DNA of 64,000 bases from CAMDBL01 sp964498125 (GTDB lineage Bacteria > Pseudomonadota > Alphaproteobacteria > Rhizobiales > Hyphomicrobiaceae): assembly GCA_964498125.1 (NCBI GenBank), contig CAZCGE010000121.1, forward strand, positions 1 through 64,000, read 5' to 3'. This document shows, one piece after another, positions 1-8,721 of this stretch (positions within the stretch are counted from its first letter, which is position 1; every line of letters begins with the position of its first letter). The notes beneath the pieces were generated by a model. It saw only the letters and a program-made list of their open reading frames with translations, had not been told where the DNA came from and made no database searches. A program made the position numbers and the translations under genes.

Positions 1-559
1 TCTGCGTTGCGGTGCCTGCCTTGTGCTTCATGGGGTGCCCTCCTGGCCGAATCACTGGAGCGGTCAGGTGAGCACCCTGGAGTTACTACGGAGTGCCCTT
101 GATGCGACCAGCCGCCATCACCCCATGTTACCCGCATGGGCCGAGACCGGCCGCGCTCGCCGCAGGCGAGCGCACAAGCCGGGCTCGGGCGCGCGGCCGG
201 TCGTCTTGTTCGACATGTCCGGCATTGTCCCGCGCGGCCGGGCCCAGTTGTGTCCGCTGAAAATCAACCGCTGTAGATTCCTGAGCCATTCCGCCCGGAC
301 CTGCCAGATCGATAGGGTGTCAGGTCGATAGGCTAGATGCTGACCTCTGCCGCTTTCGACACGAGCCCGACGATGGCTTTCAGGTCCCATCGATTGAAAT
401 TGGCATATCGCAGAAATTGGACATGCTTGCCCGAAACCCGCGTGATCGAAGCTGTGGTCGGCTAAATGCGCAGGTCGTGCATTGTTGTTTCCAATGCCGC
501 CCTTTGCAGATTCACAGTATCGGCTGACGAGCACTGTCGTACTGCCGACAATGTTCGCA
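1..559. other. No recognisable gene
   Basis: This stretch lies downstream of the ABC exporter operon, which is read leftwards and ends at 560. The open frames here have no recognisable motifs, no convincing ribosome-binding sites and compositions typical of antisense frames in GC-rich DNA. I see no RNA gene or repeat in it. Confidence 0.5.
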
Positions 560-1282
560 CTATGCGGCTGCCGAAATGTCACGACCGTCGAGCCGCCCAT
601 CGCGCAACTGGAAGATGCGATCGAACCTGTCGAAGATCTTCTCGTCGTGTGTCACAGCGATGATGGCGGCCTGCTGCTCCGCGGCGAGCTTGCAAAGCAG
701 GTCCATGACGATGCCGGCGCGCTTGGAATCGAGCGCCGCCGTCGGCTCGTCGGCGAGGATGATCCGTGGCCGATTGGCGAGCGCGCGCGCAATGGCGACG
801 CGCTGGGCCTCGCCGCCGGAGAGATTTGCCGGCAAGGCGCTCTTGCGGTGGCCGACCTCGAGATAATCGAGCAGCCCGACAGCCTGCCGCCGGGCCGACC
901 CCGCATCGTGTCCGGCAAGCTGCAGAACGACAGCCACGTTGTCGGTCGCATCGAGGAATGGCAGCAGGTTGTGGAACTGGAAGATGAAGCCGATCTTGGC
1001 GAGCCGCAGGCGGCGCAGGTTCGAGCGCAGCCACTTCCCCTCCTCGAACACCAGCTCGCCCTCGAGCTCCATCGATCCCGACGAGGCGTCGAGAATGCAA
1101 CCGATGACATTGAGCAGTGTCGTCTTGCCCGAGCCCGAGGGGCCGAGCAGGGCTATGACCACGGAGGGATGAATATCGATCGACACATCGCTCAGCGCGT
1201 CGACGCGCGTCGGGCCCTCGCCGAAGTGCTTCGAGATGCTCCGGAGCCGGACGAGCGGTGTGGAAGTCCTAGCGGTTGCCAT
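560..1282 (-). CDS. ABC exporter ATP-binding protein, DevA/MacB/LolD class
   Basis: This 240-residue ATPase would power a MacB/DevC-type exporter at the inner membrane. It shows a Walker A motif GPSGSGKTT at residues 47-55, the signature LSGGE at 154-158, a Walker B segment ending in ADE near 179 and the switch histidine at 212. Length and motif spacing match the LolD/MacB/DevA family. It is the last gene of a three-gene leftward operon, HlyD adaptor, permease, ATPase, with only two bases between the permease stop and this start. That order is the one seen in DevBCA exporters. The substrate cannot be read from the sequence. Confidence 0.88.
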   Translation of the reverse strand: MATARTSTPLVRLRSISKHFGEGPTRVDALSDVSIDIHPSVVIALLGPSGSGKTTLLNVIGCILDASSGSMELEGELVFEEGKWLRSNLRRLRLAKIGFIFQFHNLLPFLDATDNVAVVLQLAGHDAGSARRQAVGLLDYLEVGHRKSALPANLSGGEAQRVAIARALANRPRIILADEPTAALDSKRAGIVMDLLCKLAAEQQAAIIAVTHDEKIFDRFDRIFQLRDGRLDGRDISAAA

Positions 1283-1284
1283 GA

Positions 1285-2418
1285 TCAGCCTCCAAGTTCT
1301 GTGGCGGGATCGACCCGCAGTGCTGCCCTGACGCCGAGGCCGCTGGCGGCAAGGCAGACGATGAACACGACGAGGCCGAGGGCGGCGACATTGTCGGGCT
1401 CGAGAATGACCCGTCGGGGGAAGTAGTCCTTGATGTTGAGGATGAGCATCACGCCGATGGAAAAGCCGATGAGCCCCAGGGCGAGCGCCTGTTGCACGAT
1501 CATGCCGACGATTGTCCGGTCCGGCGCGCCGATGAGCTTCAATGTGGCGATCTGTTTCAGCTTCTCCATGGTCATCGTGTAGATGATGAGCGCGATCACG
1601 ACCGCGGAGACGATCAGCAGCAGAGAGGTGAAGAGGCCGATCTGGCGGCGGGCACGGTCGACGAGTGATTGGGTGAGGATCAGCTCCTGCTGGTCCTGCG
1701 TGATGGCCGCCAGGTGCTTCCAGCGGCGCACCACGTCGGCGACGAGATCGGTCGAGGCGCCCTGCGCTACTTTTGCAATGACGGCATTGACCGTGTCGCG
1801 GCTCGACCCGCTGGTGCCGCGGGCGAGCTGGACGCGCGCGGCTGGCGGGGCGACATCGAACTGCAGGCGCTGGGCATCGGCCAGCGTAATGTAGACGGCG
1901 GGGTCGCCGCCCGAGTTCACCTGGTTCTGGGTCAGCCCCACGACGGTGAAACTGCTGCGGCCGAGCTTTACGCGGTCGTCGAGCTCGAGGCCGGCCGTGC
2001 GATCGGCCACCAGCTCGTAGCGACTGCGGCCGATGCCGCGGCCAGCGACGATAAGCGGCGTGCCGCCGGGTCGGGTCAACTCGTAGCCGATAACGTAGAG
2101 CCGCAGCTTGGCGGTGCGGTACTCGGCCTCGACCGTCTGATAGGTGATGCTACCGGCTGCTTTCACGCCGGCGACGCGCGCAATTGCCTCGCGTGTGTCG
2201 CCGGGAACGCGTGAGGCCGATGCGAACGGCCCGCGCGTGTTGGCCTCGACGACCCACAGATCGATCGCGGGGGCTCGCGCAATGGTGAGCGCATCGACCA
2301 CCAGCCCGCGGTAGATCCCGATCATCGCCATGACGACCCCGAGCAGAAGACCCAGGCCCACGCATGTCAGGATGAAACGGCCCAGATTGTGCCGGATGTC
2401 GCGATAGGCGAGGTTCAT
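1285..2418 (-). CDS. ABC exporter permease, FtsX/DevC family
   Basis: This is a 377-residue permease with one transmembrane helix near residues 13-36, a large extracytoplasmic domain, and three C-terminal helices in the last 130 residues, the FtsX/MacB_PCD layout. The start was placed at the ATG whose first bases overlap the stop of the upstream HlyD gene (ATGA). The frame stays open further upstream, but there it only reads antisense to the HlyD gene. It should pair with the ATPase downstream and the adaptor upstream to form a DevBCA/MacAB-like exporter. Because the adaptor gene is frameshifted, the complex may be non-functional. Confidence 0.85.
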   Translation of the reverse strand: MNLAYRDIRHNLGRFILTCVGLGLLLGVVMAMIGIYRGLVVDALTIARAPAIDLWVVEANTRGPFASASRVPGDTREAIARVAGVKAAGSITYQTVEAEYRTAKLRLYVIGYELTRPGGTPLIVAGRGIGRSRYELVADRTAGLELDDRVKLGRSSFTVVGLTQNQVNSGGDPAVYITLADAQRLQFDVAPPAARVQLARGTSGSSRDTVNAVIAKVAQGASTDLVADVVRRWKHLAAITQDQQELILTQSLVDRARRQIGLFTSLLLIVSAVVIALIIYTMTMEKLKQIATLKLIGAPDRTIVGMIVQQALALGLIGFSIGVMLILNIKDYFPRRVILEPDNVAALGLVVFIVCLAASGLGVRAALRVDPATELGG

Positions 2419-3610
2419 GGCGTCCTCGCCTCGACGATGCGCGCCTTGCGGCCGACCTCCATGCCTGGCTCGATGCGCGTGACCACGCGGGCTCCACTCG
2501 GCAGTGCGTCCGCGATCTCGAGCCGGGCATCCTCCGTGCGGTGCCGGAAACCGACGAGACGGCGCTGCAGCAAGCCATTCTCGACGGTCCACACGCGCCC
2601 CACCCGGCCGTCGTAGCCGTGCACGGCCGATTCCGGCACGAGCAGCGCCTGCGGCAGCTCGGCCACGGTAATCCAGAACTCGGCCTGCTCGCCAAGGAAG
2701 ATGCTTGACGGCGGCCGGTCGCCGCGCACGTAGACGCGCCGCTCCTCGGTCGCGCGATCGCTTTCGAGGCCGATACGCACGACCTTGCCGACGAAAGCCT
2801 CGAGCGGACGGGAGCGAAGACGCGCGTCGACGCGTTGGCCCTCCTCGATGAAACCCGACCGCGCCTCGTCGATATAGGCGAGGCCCCAATAGGCATCGAC
2901 TGCCACCAGCGTGAAGATGGCATCGCCAGCCTTGACGACGCTTCCCGGCTCCTTGTGGCGCTCGACGACGATGGCGTCGTATGGCGCCGTCAGCGTGCGG
3001 TGTCGCAGCAGCGTCTCCTCGTACTGGAGCTGGGCCCGCGCATCGGCGAGCTGCGCCCGCGCTGCCTCGCCCTCGCTCGAGGCCACGGCGACGTCGGCCT
3101 TGGCGACCGCCTCGTCCCGCAGTGCCTCCTCGGCGGACTGCTCCGACACGATGTTGCGGCCGGCCAGCGTCTGCTTACGCCGGTTCGCCTCGATCTTTTG
3201 CGCAAGCACCGCCCCGGCCTTCTCCAGGCTCGCCTCGGCCTTCCTGATGTTGCCATCGGCGAGCAGAAGCGCGGCGTTGGCCTTGGCGACCTTCGCCTCC
3301 TGCTCGCCGGTGGGAGGCGTGCGAGCACGGTCCCCTTGCTGACCTTGTCGCCATGGTCGGCCTTCAGCTCGACAAGGGTCGCTCCGATCTCGAAGCCGAC
3401 CTTGGAGAGCACGCGCGCCTCGACGGTGCCGAGGCCGAACACGCGCACGGCGACGTTCTTCTCCTCCGTTGCCACTTGCACCGCCATGGGGCGTCCGGTG
3501 ATGGCGAATGCTGCCACGACGACCGGTGCGAGCACGGCGAGCGCCGCAAGAGCGGGCTTCGTCCACTCCTGGAGTGGTGAGGTCGCCGGTGGGGATGTGT
3601 TGCCTGTCAT
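2415..3610 (-). pseudogene. HlyD-family membrane fusion protein (DevB-like), frameshifted
   Basis: The N-terminal frame begins at 3610 with a short cytoplasmic segment, one transmembrane helix and the first biotinyl-lipoyl half up to GTVLARL. The reading then has to jump to another frame, which continues with GEQEAKVAKANAAL, a long coiled-coil hairpin, the second lipoyl half and the beta-barrel domain down to 2415. The break lies at about 3305-3325 and needs a single-base change to repair. Both sides are clearly parts of one HlyD/RND-type adaptor for the permease and ATPase that follow. It is either a genuine null allele or a sequencing error. Confidence 0.8.
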
Positions 3611-3707
3611 CGGATTGGCCGCTCTTTCCCGTTTCGCTGCGCCCTGGCAATAAACATGCCCGTCGCGTGACCGGATTGAGCGCGATCAATCGGCGGGAGG
3701 CCTCGGC

Positions 3708-4235
3708 TTGACTGCCCGGATGCTCGAGACCATCGCCGAGATGGACGACATGCTGACGGCCACGCTCTCGTTCGCGCGCGGGGAGGCGCAAAGCGAGGAG
3801 CGACGGCGCGTCGATGTAGGCGCGCTCGTGTCGAGCATCGTCGACGACATGGCCGACGCCGGCATGCCGGTCGGTCTCGGCCACGTCGCAGAGGCCGCCA
3901 TTGCCGACTGCAAGCCGGCGGGCCTGCGCCGCGCCATCACCAACCTGATCGACAACGCGATCAAATACGGTGGCACGGCGACGGTCGGCCTCGGCGTCGG
4001 CGCGGCCGGCATCGAGATCACGATCGACGACGCGGGCCCGGGCATTCCCGCCGACGAGCTCGGCCGCGTGTTGCAGCCGTTCTACAGGCTGGAGGCCTCG
4101 CGCAATCGCGATACCGGCGGCATCGGTCTCGGCCTCGCCATCGCCGCCTCGATCGCGGAGGCACACGGCGGCGAGCTGAGACTGGCCAATCGATCAGAGC
4201 GCAGGCTCACAGCCTCGATTGCACTGCCGCAGTGA
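3708..4235 (+). pseudogene. Sensor histidine kinase, C-terminal fragment
   Basis: The fragment covers the end of a dimerisation helix (ATLSFARGEA) and a full HATPase_c domain. The N box NLIDNAIKYG, G1 box DDAGPGIP, F-box region FYRLEA and G2 box GIGLGLAIA are all visible, and the style is that of EnvZ/CpxA-like kinases. The phospho-acceptor histidine, HAMP and sensor membrane regions are missing. Kinase-like sequence continues in frame upstream to about 3654 without a start, then meets a stop at 3651. It therefore looks like a 5'-deleted gene at a rearrangement junction next to the divergent HlyD gene. No response regulator adjoins it. Confidence 0.75.
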
Positions 4236-4313
4236 ACTCCGAACGATGATCCATCGCCAGTCATTCCGGGGCTTTCGATCGTGCGACCCGACGCTGGCCC
4301 GGATCGGCAACAG

Positions 4314-4799
4314 CTAATTCATGGCTTCGGCAACGATGCCATCGAGCAGCTTGTTGATCTCGGCCAGCGCGGCTTTCGAAGCGGCGGAGCCATGCTGCGG
4401 CAATCGGCGGAAGCCGACATGCGTCGTGCCGGGCGCTGCCACGGTCTCGTACATGAAGACGACATAAGGACAGAAGCCTGCATTGACTGGATCGGCCTCC
4501 ATCATCTGCCGCGAGAGCTTGGCAGAGCAGAAGGAGAAATACTCCGCCTGACGATAGAGCGGCTTGGCCCTGCCCACGTCGGCGCCAGTGCGGTCCAGCA
4601 TCTTGGAGATCTGTCCATTGAAATCCACGACGAGGCCGCGATTGACGATCGCATTGGTCAGCTCGAATTTGACGTCGTCGTAGGCTGCCTTTTTCGAGCG
4701 GGTGGTCAGTGCGCTCTCGGGGCCTTGTGCGAGCACCGGGCTGATCGTCACGAGCAGACCGAGAGCGACAGACGCCAACATCCGGCAAGAAACGGGCAT
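4314..4799 (-). CDS. DUF302 family secreted protein
   Basis: The 161-residue product has a hydrophobic signal peptide (about residues 6-24, ending VLAQG) followed by a DUF302-type domain. That domain carries the segments FELTNAIVNRGLVVDF and YFSFCSAKLSRQMMEADP, with two cysteines typical of the secreted members. DUF302 proteins are often found with sulfur-oxidation genes, but their biochemical role is not settled. The gene stands alone, read leftwards. An AT-rich dyad just upstream (4865-4887) resembles motifs in front of several sulfur genes in this window, so co-regulation is possible. Confidence 0.82.
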   Translation of the reverse strand: MPVSCRMLASVALGLLVTISPVLAQGPESALTTRSKKAAYDDVKFELTNAIVNRGLVVDFNGQISKMLDRTGADVGRAKPLYRQAEYFSFCSAKLSRQMMEADPVNAGFCPYVVFMYETVAAPGTTHVGFRRLPQHGSAASKAALAEINKLLDGIVAEAMN

Positions 4800-4864
4800 G
4801 AGGTAATCTCTGCTGAAGGGGCCAATTCGAGTGATGCATGTCGCGATTAATCGAGGACATCACC

Positions 4865-4887
4865 GAATATCAAAGTATTCTAATATC
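4865..4887 (-). promoter_or_regulatory. Candidate ArsR-type operator before DUF302 gene
   Basis: On the minus strand this stretch contains ATATTAGAAT followed by TTTGATATTC, an AT-rich imperfect dyad in otherwise GC-rich DNA. The half ATTAGAAT is identical to the one before soeA. It lies about 66 bases upstream of the DUF302 start. The binding role is an inference. Confidence 0.35.
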
Positions 4888-4965
4888 CCGGAGGGCCGCG
4901 GCAAGTGCAAATCGTGAGGACGCCGTCGCAACGCAGGAACGCGGCTTCCAGCAATGCCGCCGCGT

Positions 4966-6081
4966 TCATCTCCTGGTGACAGCGGCGATGTGCTTGACCT
5001 CGTCGCGAACGGGGCCCGGCCGAGGCTGGTCCCACAGCGTCTGGAGCCAGTCTGGATTGCGATCCTCGACGTCCACGAGATCGCAGTCCAATGCTGCGAG
5101 AAGGCTGCGTGCCGCCTGAGGCAGCGGGATCGCGACATCGCGTCCGCTGAGACGGCCCCACAGGCCCGTCCAGGCTCGCGCCAGCGTCCAGGGATTGTAG
5201 CCGCCACCGCCGAGCACGACGGCGTGCGGGCAGAGCCCCAGCAGATCCTCGACAGCATCACAAAGCGCGACGTTCGAGATCTCGAGGCCGGACAGCGGAT
5301 CACCAGCCAGGGCATCGACGCCGCATGTGACGACCACGGCTTGCGGGTGGAATCGCTGAGCAACGGGAAGCACGGCATCGTGCATCAAAAAGTTGACCTC
5401 GGTGTCGTTCAGTCCGCGCGGAACAGGAAGATTGCGCGCCTGGCCTTGTCGGCGGTCGTCGAGTGCGCCGGTCCCAGGCCATCGGCCCGCCTCGTGGATG
5501 GAGATTGCCATCACGCGTGGGTCGGCGGCGAAAGCATCCTCGACGCCGTCACCATGGTGGGCATCGAGATCGACGTAGAGCACGCGATCGAGGTCGGCAT
5601 CCAGAAAGGTGAGGATGGCGAACACGGGATCATTGAGGTAGCAAAATCCCGATGCCCGGTCGCGCTTCCCGTGATGGGTGCCGCCTGCCGGATGGAACGC
5701 CAGGTTGCCATCGAGGGCGAGTTGCGCCGCGGTGATGGCGCCGCCGACGGTCGCCCGCGCGCGGTCCCACAGACCTGGAAACAGCGGGCACTCCATGGTG
5801 CCCAGATTGTAGCGGTCCCGCACCTCGGGCGACGCCGACAGCCGTCGGGCGGCGTCCTCCAATACGGCGAGGTAGCCAGCATCGTGAAAGCGCGCGAGGA
5901 CGTCGGATCCGGGCAGCGGGCAATGGATGAGCTCATCCGCATCGATCCAGTCGAGTGCGCGGCACAAGCCGATGACAGCGCTGTGGCGCGGGATCGACAA
6001 GGGATGATGCTTGCCAAAGCCGGCTTCGGCGAAGACGGGGTGGGTAAGGAACCGTGCGCGACAATTAGACATTAACAGCAA
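4966..6081 (-). CDS. Histone deacetylase-like (AcuC/HDAC) family hydrolase
   Basis: This 371-residue protein belongs to the arginase/deacetylase fold used by bacterial histone-deacetylase-like amidohydrolases and AcuC. Visible are the tandem active-site histidines (GGTHHGKR, 136-137), the zinc-binding DLDAHHGDG (Asp173, His175), the SGFCYLND loop and the C-terminal GGGGYN. Natural substrates in bacteria are usually acetylated polyamines, small amides or acetyl-lysine; which applies here cannot be told. A second ATG three residues in (MSNCRARF) is an equally good start. It is a single gene between DUF302 and the ArsR regulator. Confidence 0.88.
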   Translation of the reverse strand: MLLMSNCRARFLTHPVFAEAGFGKHHPLSIPRHSAVIGLCRALDWIDADELIHCPLPGSDVLARFHDAGYLAVLEDAARRLSASPEVRDRYNLGTMECPLFPGLWDRARATVGGAITAAQLALDGNLAFHPAGGTHHGKRDRASGFCYLNDPVFAILTFLDADLDRVLYVDLDAHHGDGVEDAFAADPRVMAISIHEAGRWPGTGALDDRRQGQARNLPVPRGLNDTEVNFLMHDAVLPVAQRFHPQAVVVTCGVDALAGDPLSGLEISNVALCDAVEDLLGLCPHAVVLGGGGYNPWTLARAWTGLWGRLSGRDVAIPLPQAARSLLAALDCDLVDVEDRNPDWLQTLWDQPRPGPVRDEVKHIAAVTRR

Positions 6082-6116
6082 GTGCCCGTCTGTCCCGCTG
6101 ATGGGGCCGCGACGAC

Positions 6117-6503
6117 CTATTGCCTCGTCGCCCCCGGCACGGCTGAGCAGAAGCGCTTGTGAAGCGCCGTCACGATGTCACGGACCAGCGGATCGTCCAT
6201 CGAGTAGTGCGCGAAGTGACCTTCGCGCTCAACCTTGACCAGGCCGTCGAGGCGCAGCCGGGTAAGATGCTGCGAGACGAGGCTTTGGCGGGCGCCGATC
6301 GCTTGGCAGATCTCGGTGACCGTCTTGCTGCCATCCATCAGCGAGCAGAGGATCATCAGGCGATGCTCGCTGCCGATGGCGCGCAGGAACTGCGCCGCGT
6401 TCGAGGCCGCCGCGTACATCTGCTCGGCGAACTCCTCGCCGAACTGCGCAGCCTCGGAATCGATCTCGGTATTCTGATTGTTGACGGCTCTGCTCATGGT
6501 CAT
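6117..6503 (-). CDS. ArsR-family repressor, SqrR/BigR/sHdrR-like persulfide sensor
   Basis: The 128-residue protein has an ArsR winged-helix domain (GSEHRLMILCSLMDG, then recognition helix ARQSLVSQHLTRLR). It keeps cysteines at residues 53 (ILC) and 119 (RFC). The 66-residue spacing and the surrounding sequence match the pair that forms a tetrasulfide bridge in SqrR/BigR-type sensors; related ArsR proteins (sHdrR, SoxR) control sulfur oxidation in Hyphomicrobium. A third cysteine (66) lies in the HTH. It probably represses sulfur genes until persulfide accumulates. Its targets, possibly the shdr, soe and yeeE genes of this window, are inferred. Confidence 0.83.
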   Translation of the reverse strand: MTMSRAVNNQNTEIDSEAAQFGEEFAEQMYAAASNAAQFLRAIGSEHRLMILCSLMDGSKTVTEICQAIGARQSLVSQHLTRLRLDGLVKVEREGHFAHYSMDDPLVRDIVTALHKRFCSAVPGATRQ

Positions 6504-6922
6504 CCGTTCAGTTGCTCTCGTCCTGCGACCCGCTGCAGGTGTTTCCAGGTATTGTCAAGCTACAGCAAGAGTTTGGGTGTGCTATACGACTGTTGTGAGA
6601 CTGAGTTGCCGCAACTTAGGATCGACAGTAAAGCCGAGGATATCCGTGGATCGAAGGACGTGCAGCTGATCGAGACGAGCGCTGGGCGAGTCATGTGTCC
6701 ACGCGAATTCAACCCAGTCGGGATACAGGCCATTGTTCCCTGGATCTGGCCCCCGACACCCAGCAGCAAACCACGCCATCATCGACAGTGGCCTCTCCCG
6801 AGCCCCCTTGGATGTACACATAATAGCGTCGTTGTGCATTCGCAAGAGCGAATATAAGCTATCTGGGATGCCCGGACCGCGGCGCGTGCTCGATTGGGCG
6901 ACCAACGCAGGATGGTGAATCG
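6504..6922. other. Intergenic region between ArsR and hypothetical gene
   Basis: This is divergent upstream DNA for the ArsR gene (left) and the 6923 gene (right), with less coding-like base composition than its surroundings. No convincing open reading frame, RNA or IS end was recognised. It probably contains both promoters, but I could not fix -35/-10 boxes. Confidence 0.4.
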
Positions 6923-7306
6923 ATGAGACTGATCGAGGAGCTCAAACGGCAGCAGGACTCCGAGGAGAGCTATTTCCAACGGCATCTCATCGGCGAGGAC
7001 ACGCGGCGTCTCGAGCAGATCCTGGAGCTGGCGGTCACCCATGCCGATGTCGAGACGTTCGTCACGGCCGGCATGAAACTGGGCTGGACGCCCGAGGATC
7101 GACGTACGCACGAGCTGCGCACGACGCTCGAGCCGCTTCTCGGCGCAATCCATGCGCGATCGAGGCAAGACCGCGCGGCAACGGAGCTGATGGAGCTCGA
7201 CGATGAGGTCTCTGCACGCTGGCAGGCGTTCGGGATCCATCGAATGGACCGGCTGGTGGGATGTCTTTCCCGTGTGCCGCGACCTGCTGACGTGTCAGGG
7301 CAGTAG
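6923..7306 (+). CDS. Hypothetical protein, helical, 127 aa
   Basis: I do not recognise this family. The start ATG at 6923 is preceded by a weak purine-rich stretch (GCAGGATGG). The product is charged and probably all-helical, starting MRLIEELKRQQDSEE, with no signal peptide, membrane segment or cysteine-based motif. It is the first of a run of short rightward genes leading to a DUF2892 membrane protein, a small membrane protein and a CxxC metal-binding protein. Codon usage looks coding. Confidence 0.5.
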   Translation: MRLIEELKRQQDSEESYFQRHLIGEDTRRLEQILELAVTHADVETFVTAGMKLGWTPEDRRTHELRTTLEPLLGAIHARSRQDRAATELMELDDEVSARWQAFGIHRMDRLVGCLSRVPRPADVSGQ

Positions 7307-7477
7307 AGCTTGGCTCTATCTCGGGAGTCTCGGTCCGGCAAGCGGCGCTGGCGCCTAACATTGGTGGGCCGGTGAGGCCCGCCTTACCGGTCGATTCACC
7401 CACTCCGTGACATAGTCACATACACAGGCGCCCCAGCCACCTAGCGTGACCTCCATCGACAACGATTGGAGGAAGCT

Positions 7478-7690
7478 ATGACCTGCAATGTCGGCGGCAT
7501 CGACCGCATTCTGCGTGCCATCGTCGGGCTCGGCCTGATCGGCCTCGTGTTCATCGGACCGCAGACCCCTTGGGGATGGCTCGGCCTCATGCCGTTGGCA
7601 ACGGCGGTATTCGGCTGGTGCCCGCCCTACGCCATTTTCGGCATCAGCACCTGTGGCGCGAAGGGCACCAACAGCGGGAGGAACGCATGA
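7478..7690 (+). CDS. DUF2892 (YgaP-like) small membrane protein
   Basis: This is a 70-residue protein with the family start MTCNVGGIDRILRAIVG, two hydrophobic helices, and the PYAIFGIST plus cysteine ending of DUF2892 domains. Such proteins often accompany rhodanese, ArsR and sulfide-handling genes. The ATG at 7478 was chosen because GGAGGA lies seven bases upstream. The stop overlaps the start of the next small gene (ATGA), so the two are translationally coupled. Confidence 0.82.
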   Translation: MTCNVGGIDRILRAIVGLGLIGLVFIGPQTPWGWLGLMPLATAVFGWCPPYAIFGISTCGAKGTNSGRNA

Positions 7691-7839
7691 CCCGGCTGTT
7701 CCTGCTGCCTGGCGATCTCATCTGCAATGCCTTTGGTCTCGAGGGCGAGAGCGAGCACCGTCAGGTTCTCAGAAGCTTCTTCAACATGATGATCTGGGGC
7801 GCCGTCAGCATGGGTATCGCGCTGAAGGTCATGCTGTAG
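7687..7839 (+). CDS. Small single-pass membrane protein, 50 aa
   Basis: This is a 50-residue ORF, MTRLFLLPGDLICNAFGLEG at its start, with a C-terminal transmembrane helix (about residues 30-48). Its ATG overlaps the stop codon of the DUF2892 gene, which argues for a coupled operon. I know of no function. Similar tiny proteins sit next to DUF2892 genes in alphaproteobacteria. Confidence 0.6.
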   Translation: MTRLFLLPGDLICNAFGLEGESEHRQVLRSFFNMMIWGAVSMGIALKVML

Positions 7840-7911
7840 CTCATCGAGGCTTGTGACGCACAAGAGGCAATGAGCTGGTGTCGGCGAAGAGAGAATCATT
7901 CGAGGGTTGCC

Positions 7912-8199
7912 ATGGAAACCAGAATAGACGTCGAGAACATCCGCTGCGGCGGCTGCGCCAACACGATCATCAAGAAGCTGCTCGGGCACGGGCAGATCCG
8001 CGCCGTCAAGGTCGAAATCGACAACCAGGCCGTGCTGGTCGAAAGTGACGGCGACGTCCGCGTGGCCGCGATCGAGACATTGTCGAGCCTCGGCTATCCG
8101 GAGCGCGGCTCGGTCAGCGGGCTGCAGTCGCTCGCCGGCAAGGTCAAGTCGGTCGTCAGCTGCGCGATCGGCCGTGTCGAAATGCCAGTCGAGTCGTGA
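7912..8199 (+). CDS. Heavy-metal-associated (HMA/CopZ-like) domain protein
   Basis: This 95-residue protein opens METRIDVENIRCGGCANTI, with CxxC (CGGC) at the end of strand 1 as in copper chaperones and sulfur-locus HMA proteins. The rest follows the beta-alpha-beta-beta-alpha-beta layout (VKVEIDNQAVLVE, ALETLSSLGYP-like helix 2). The C-terminal tail is longer than in a minimal CopZ. The start was taken as the internal ATG at 7912; the frame opens earlier but reads poorly there. A soft-metal or copper chaperone role is inferred. Confidence 0.78.
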   Translation: METRIDVENIRCGGCANTIIKKLLGHGQIRAVKVEIDNQAVLVESDGDVRVAAIETLSSLGYPERGSVSGLQSLAGKVKSVVSCAIGRVEMPVES

Positions 8200-8249
8200 C
8201 GGGCGAGTAGGCGCGCGACTGAACGTCGACGAACCGGGAGACCTGTTTG

Positions 8250-8510
8250 ATGGACACCCTCGCGATCGACCTGGCGCGCTTCCAATTCGCCTTCACCATT
8301 TCCGCCCACATCATATTCCCGGCGTTCTCCATCGGACTGGCGAGCTATCTCGCAGTGCTGGAGGCGCTGTGGCTGTGGCGAGGCGACGAGGTCTATCTGC
8401 GCGCTCGCTCGATGCGGGCCATTCACGGATTTCGACGAGGACTCTACAGTGCAGCATGCGGAGGCATTCCTCGGTGGCTTGGCTCGATAGTTTGCCTTGG
8501 TTTCTCGTGA
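8250..8510 (+). pseudogene. Cytochrome bd oxidase subunit I (cydA) N-terminal remnant
   Basis: The first 50 or so residues (ARFQFAFTISAHIIFPAFSI, then GLASYLAVLEALWLW) are the N-terminus of a cytochrome bd ubiquinol oxidase subunit I, including the histidine region of helix 1. After about 8405 the family match ends and the frame runs into unrelated sequence to a stop at 8510, where another small gene overlaps. A complete CydA has roughly 450-530 residues, so over 85% is deleted and no cydB follows. Confidence 0.75.
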
Positions 8511-8689
8511 TCGTGGCAGTCCTGACCTTGGGGCTCGCTCCCTTTTTGCCGGAACCGCATATCTGGGAGAAGCTGAAGATGCTGGTATCGGGGACGCTCA
8601 CGCGGCCCGTTGATATGTTCGACTTCATCTTTCACGCCGCACCTTGGTTGATCGCGGTGCTGAAGCTCGTGCGAATGGCGACGGTGTAG
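8456..8689 (+). CDS. Small membrane protein (RND-associated type), 77 aa
   Basis: This is a 77-residue protein with an N-terminal helix (PWFLVIVAVLTLGLAPFLP), a conserved linker EPHIWEKLKMLVSGTLTRPV and a second helix ending in LKLVR. The WEKLKML...GTL.RP.D.FD pattern is common in short alphaproteobacterial proteins that databases tend to label as RND transporter related. No enzymatic function is known. It overlaps the tail of the cydA remnant, which suggests the cydA deletion fused unrelated DNA upstream of it. Confidence 0.6.
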   Translation: MRRHSSVAWLDSLPWFLVIVAVLTLGLAPFLPEPHIWEKLKMLVSGTLTRPVDMFDFIFHAAPWLIAVLKLVRMATV

Positions 8690-8721
8690 CAGATGCCACG
8701 CGTGCCCCGCCAACGAGCCGG

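Noticed and set aside
118..600. A 160-codon leftward frame at the left edge
   Set aside because: No motif, no ribosome-binding site, and partial overlap with the ABC ATPase 3' end; treated as non-coding.
4954..6075. A 373-codon frame opposite the histone-deacetylase-like gene
   Set aside because: It is antisense to a gene with clear catalytic motifs, has no recognisable domain, and reflects the frame bias of GC-rich coding DNA.
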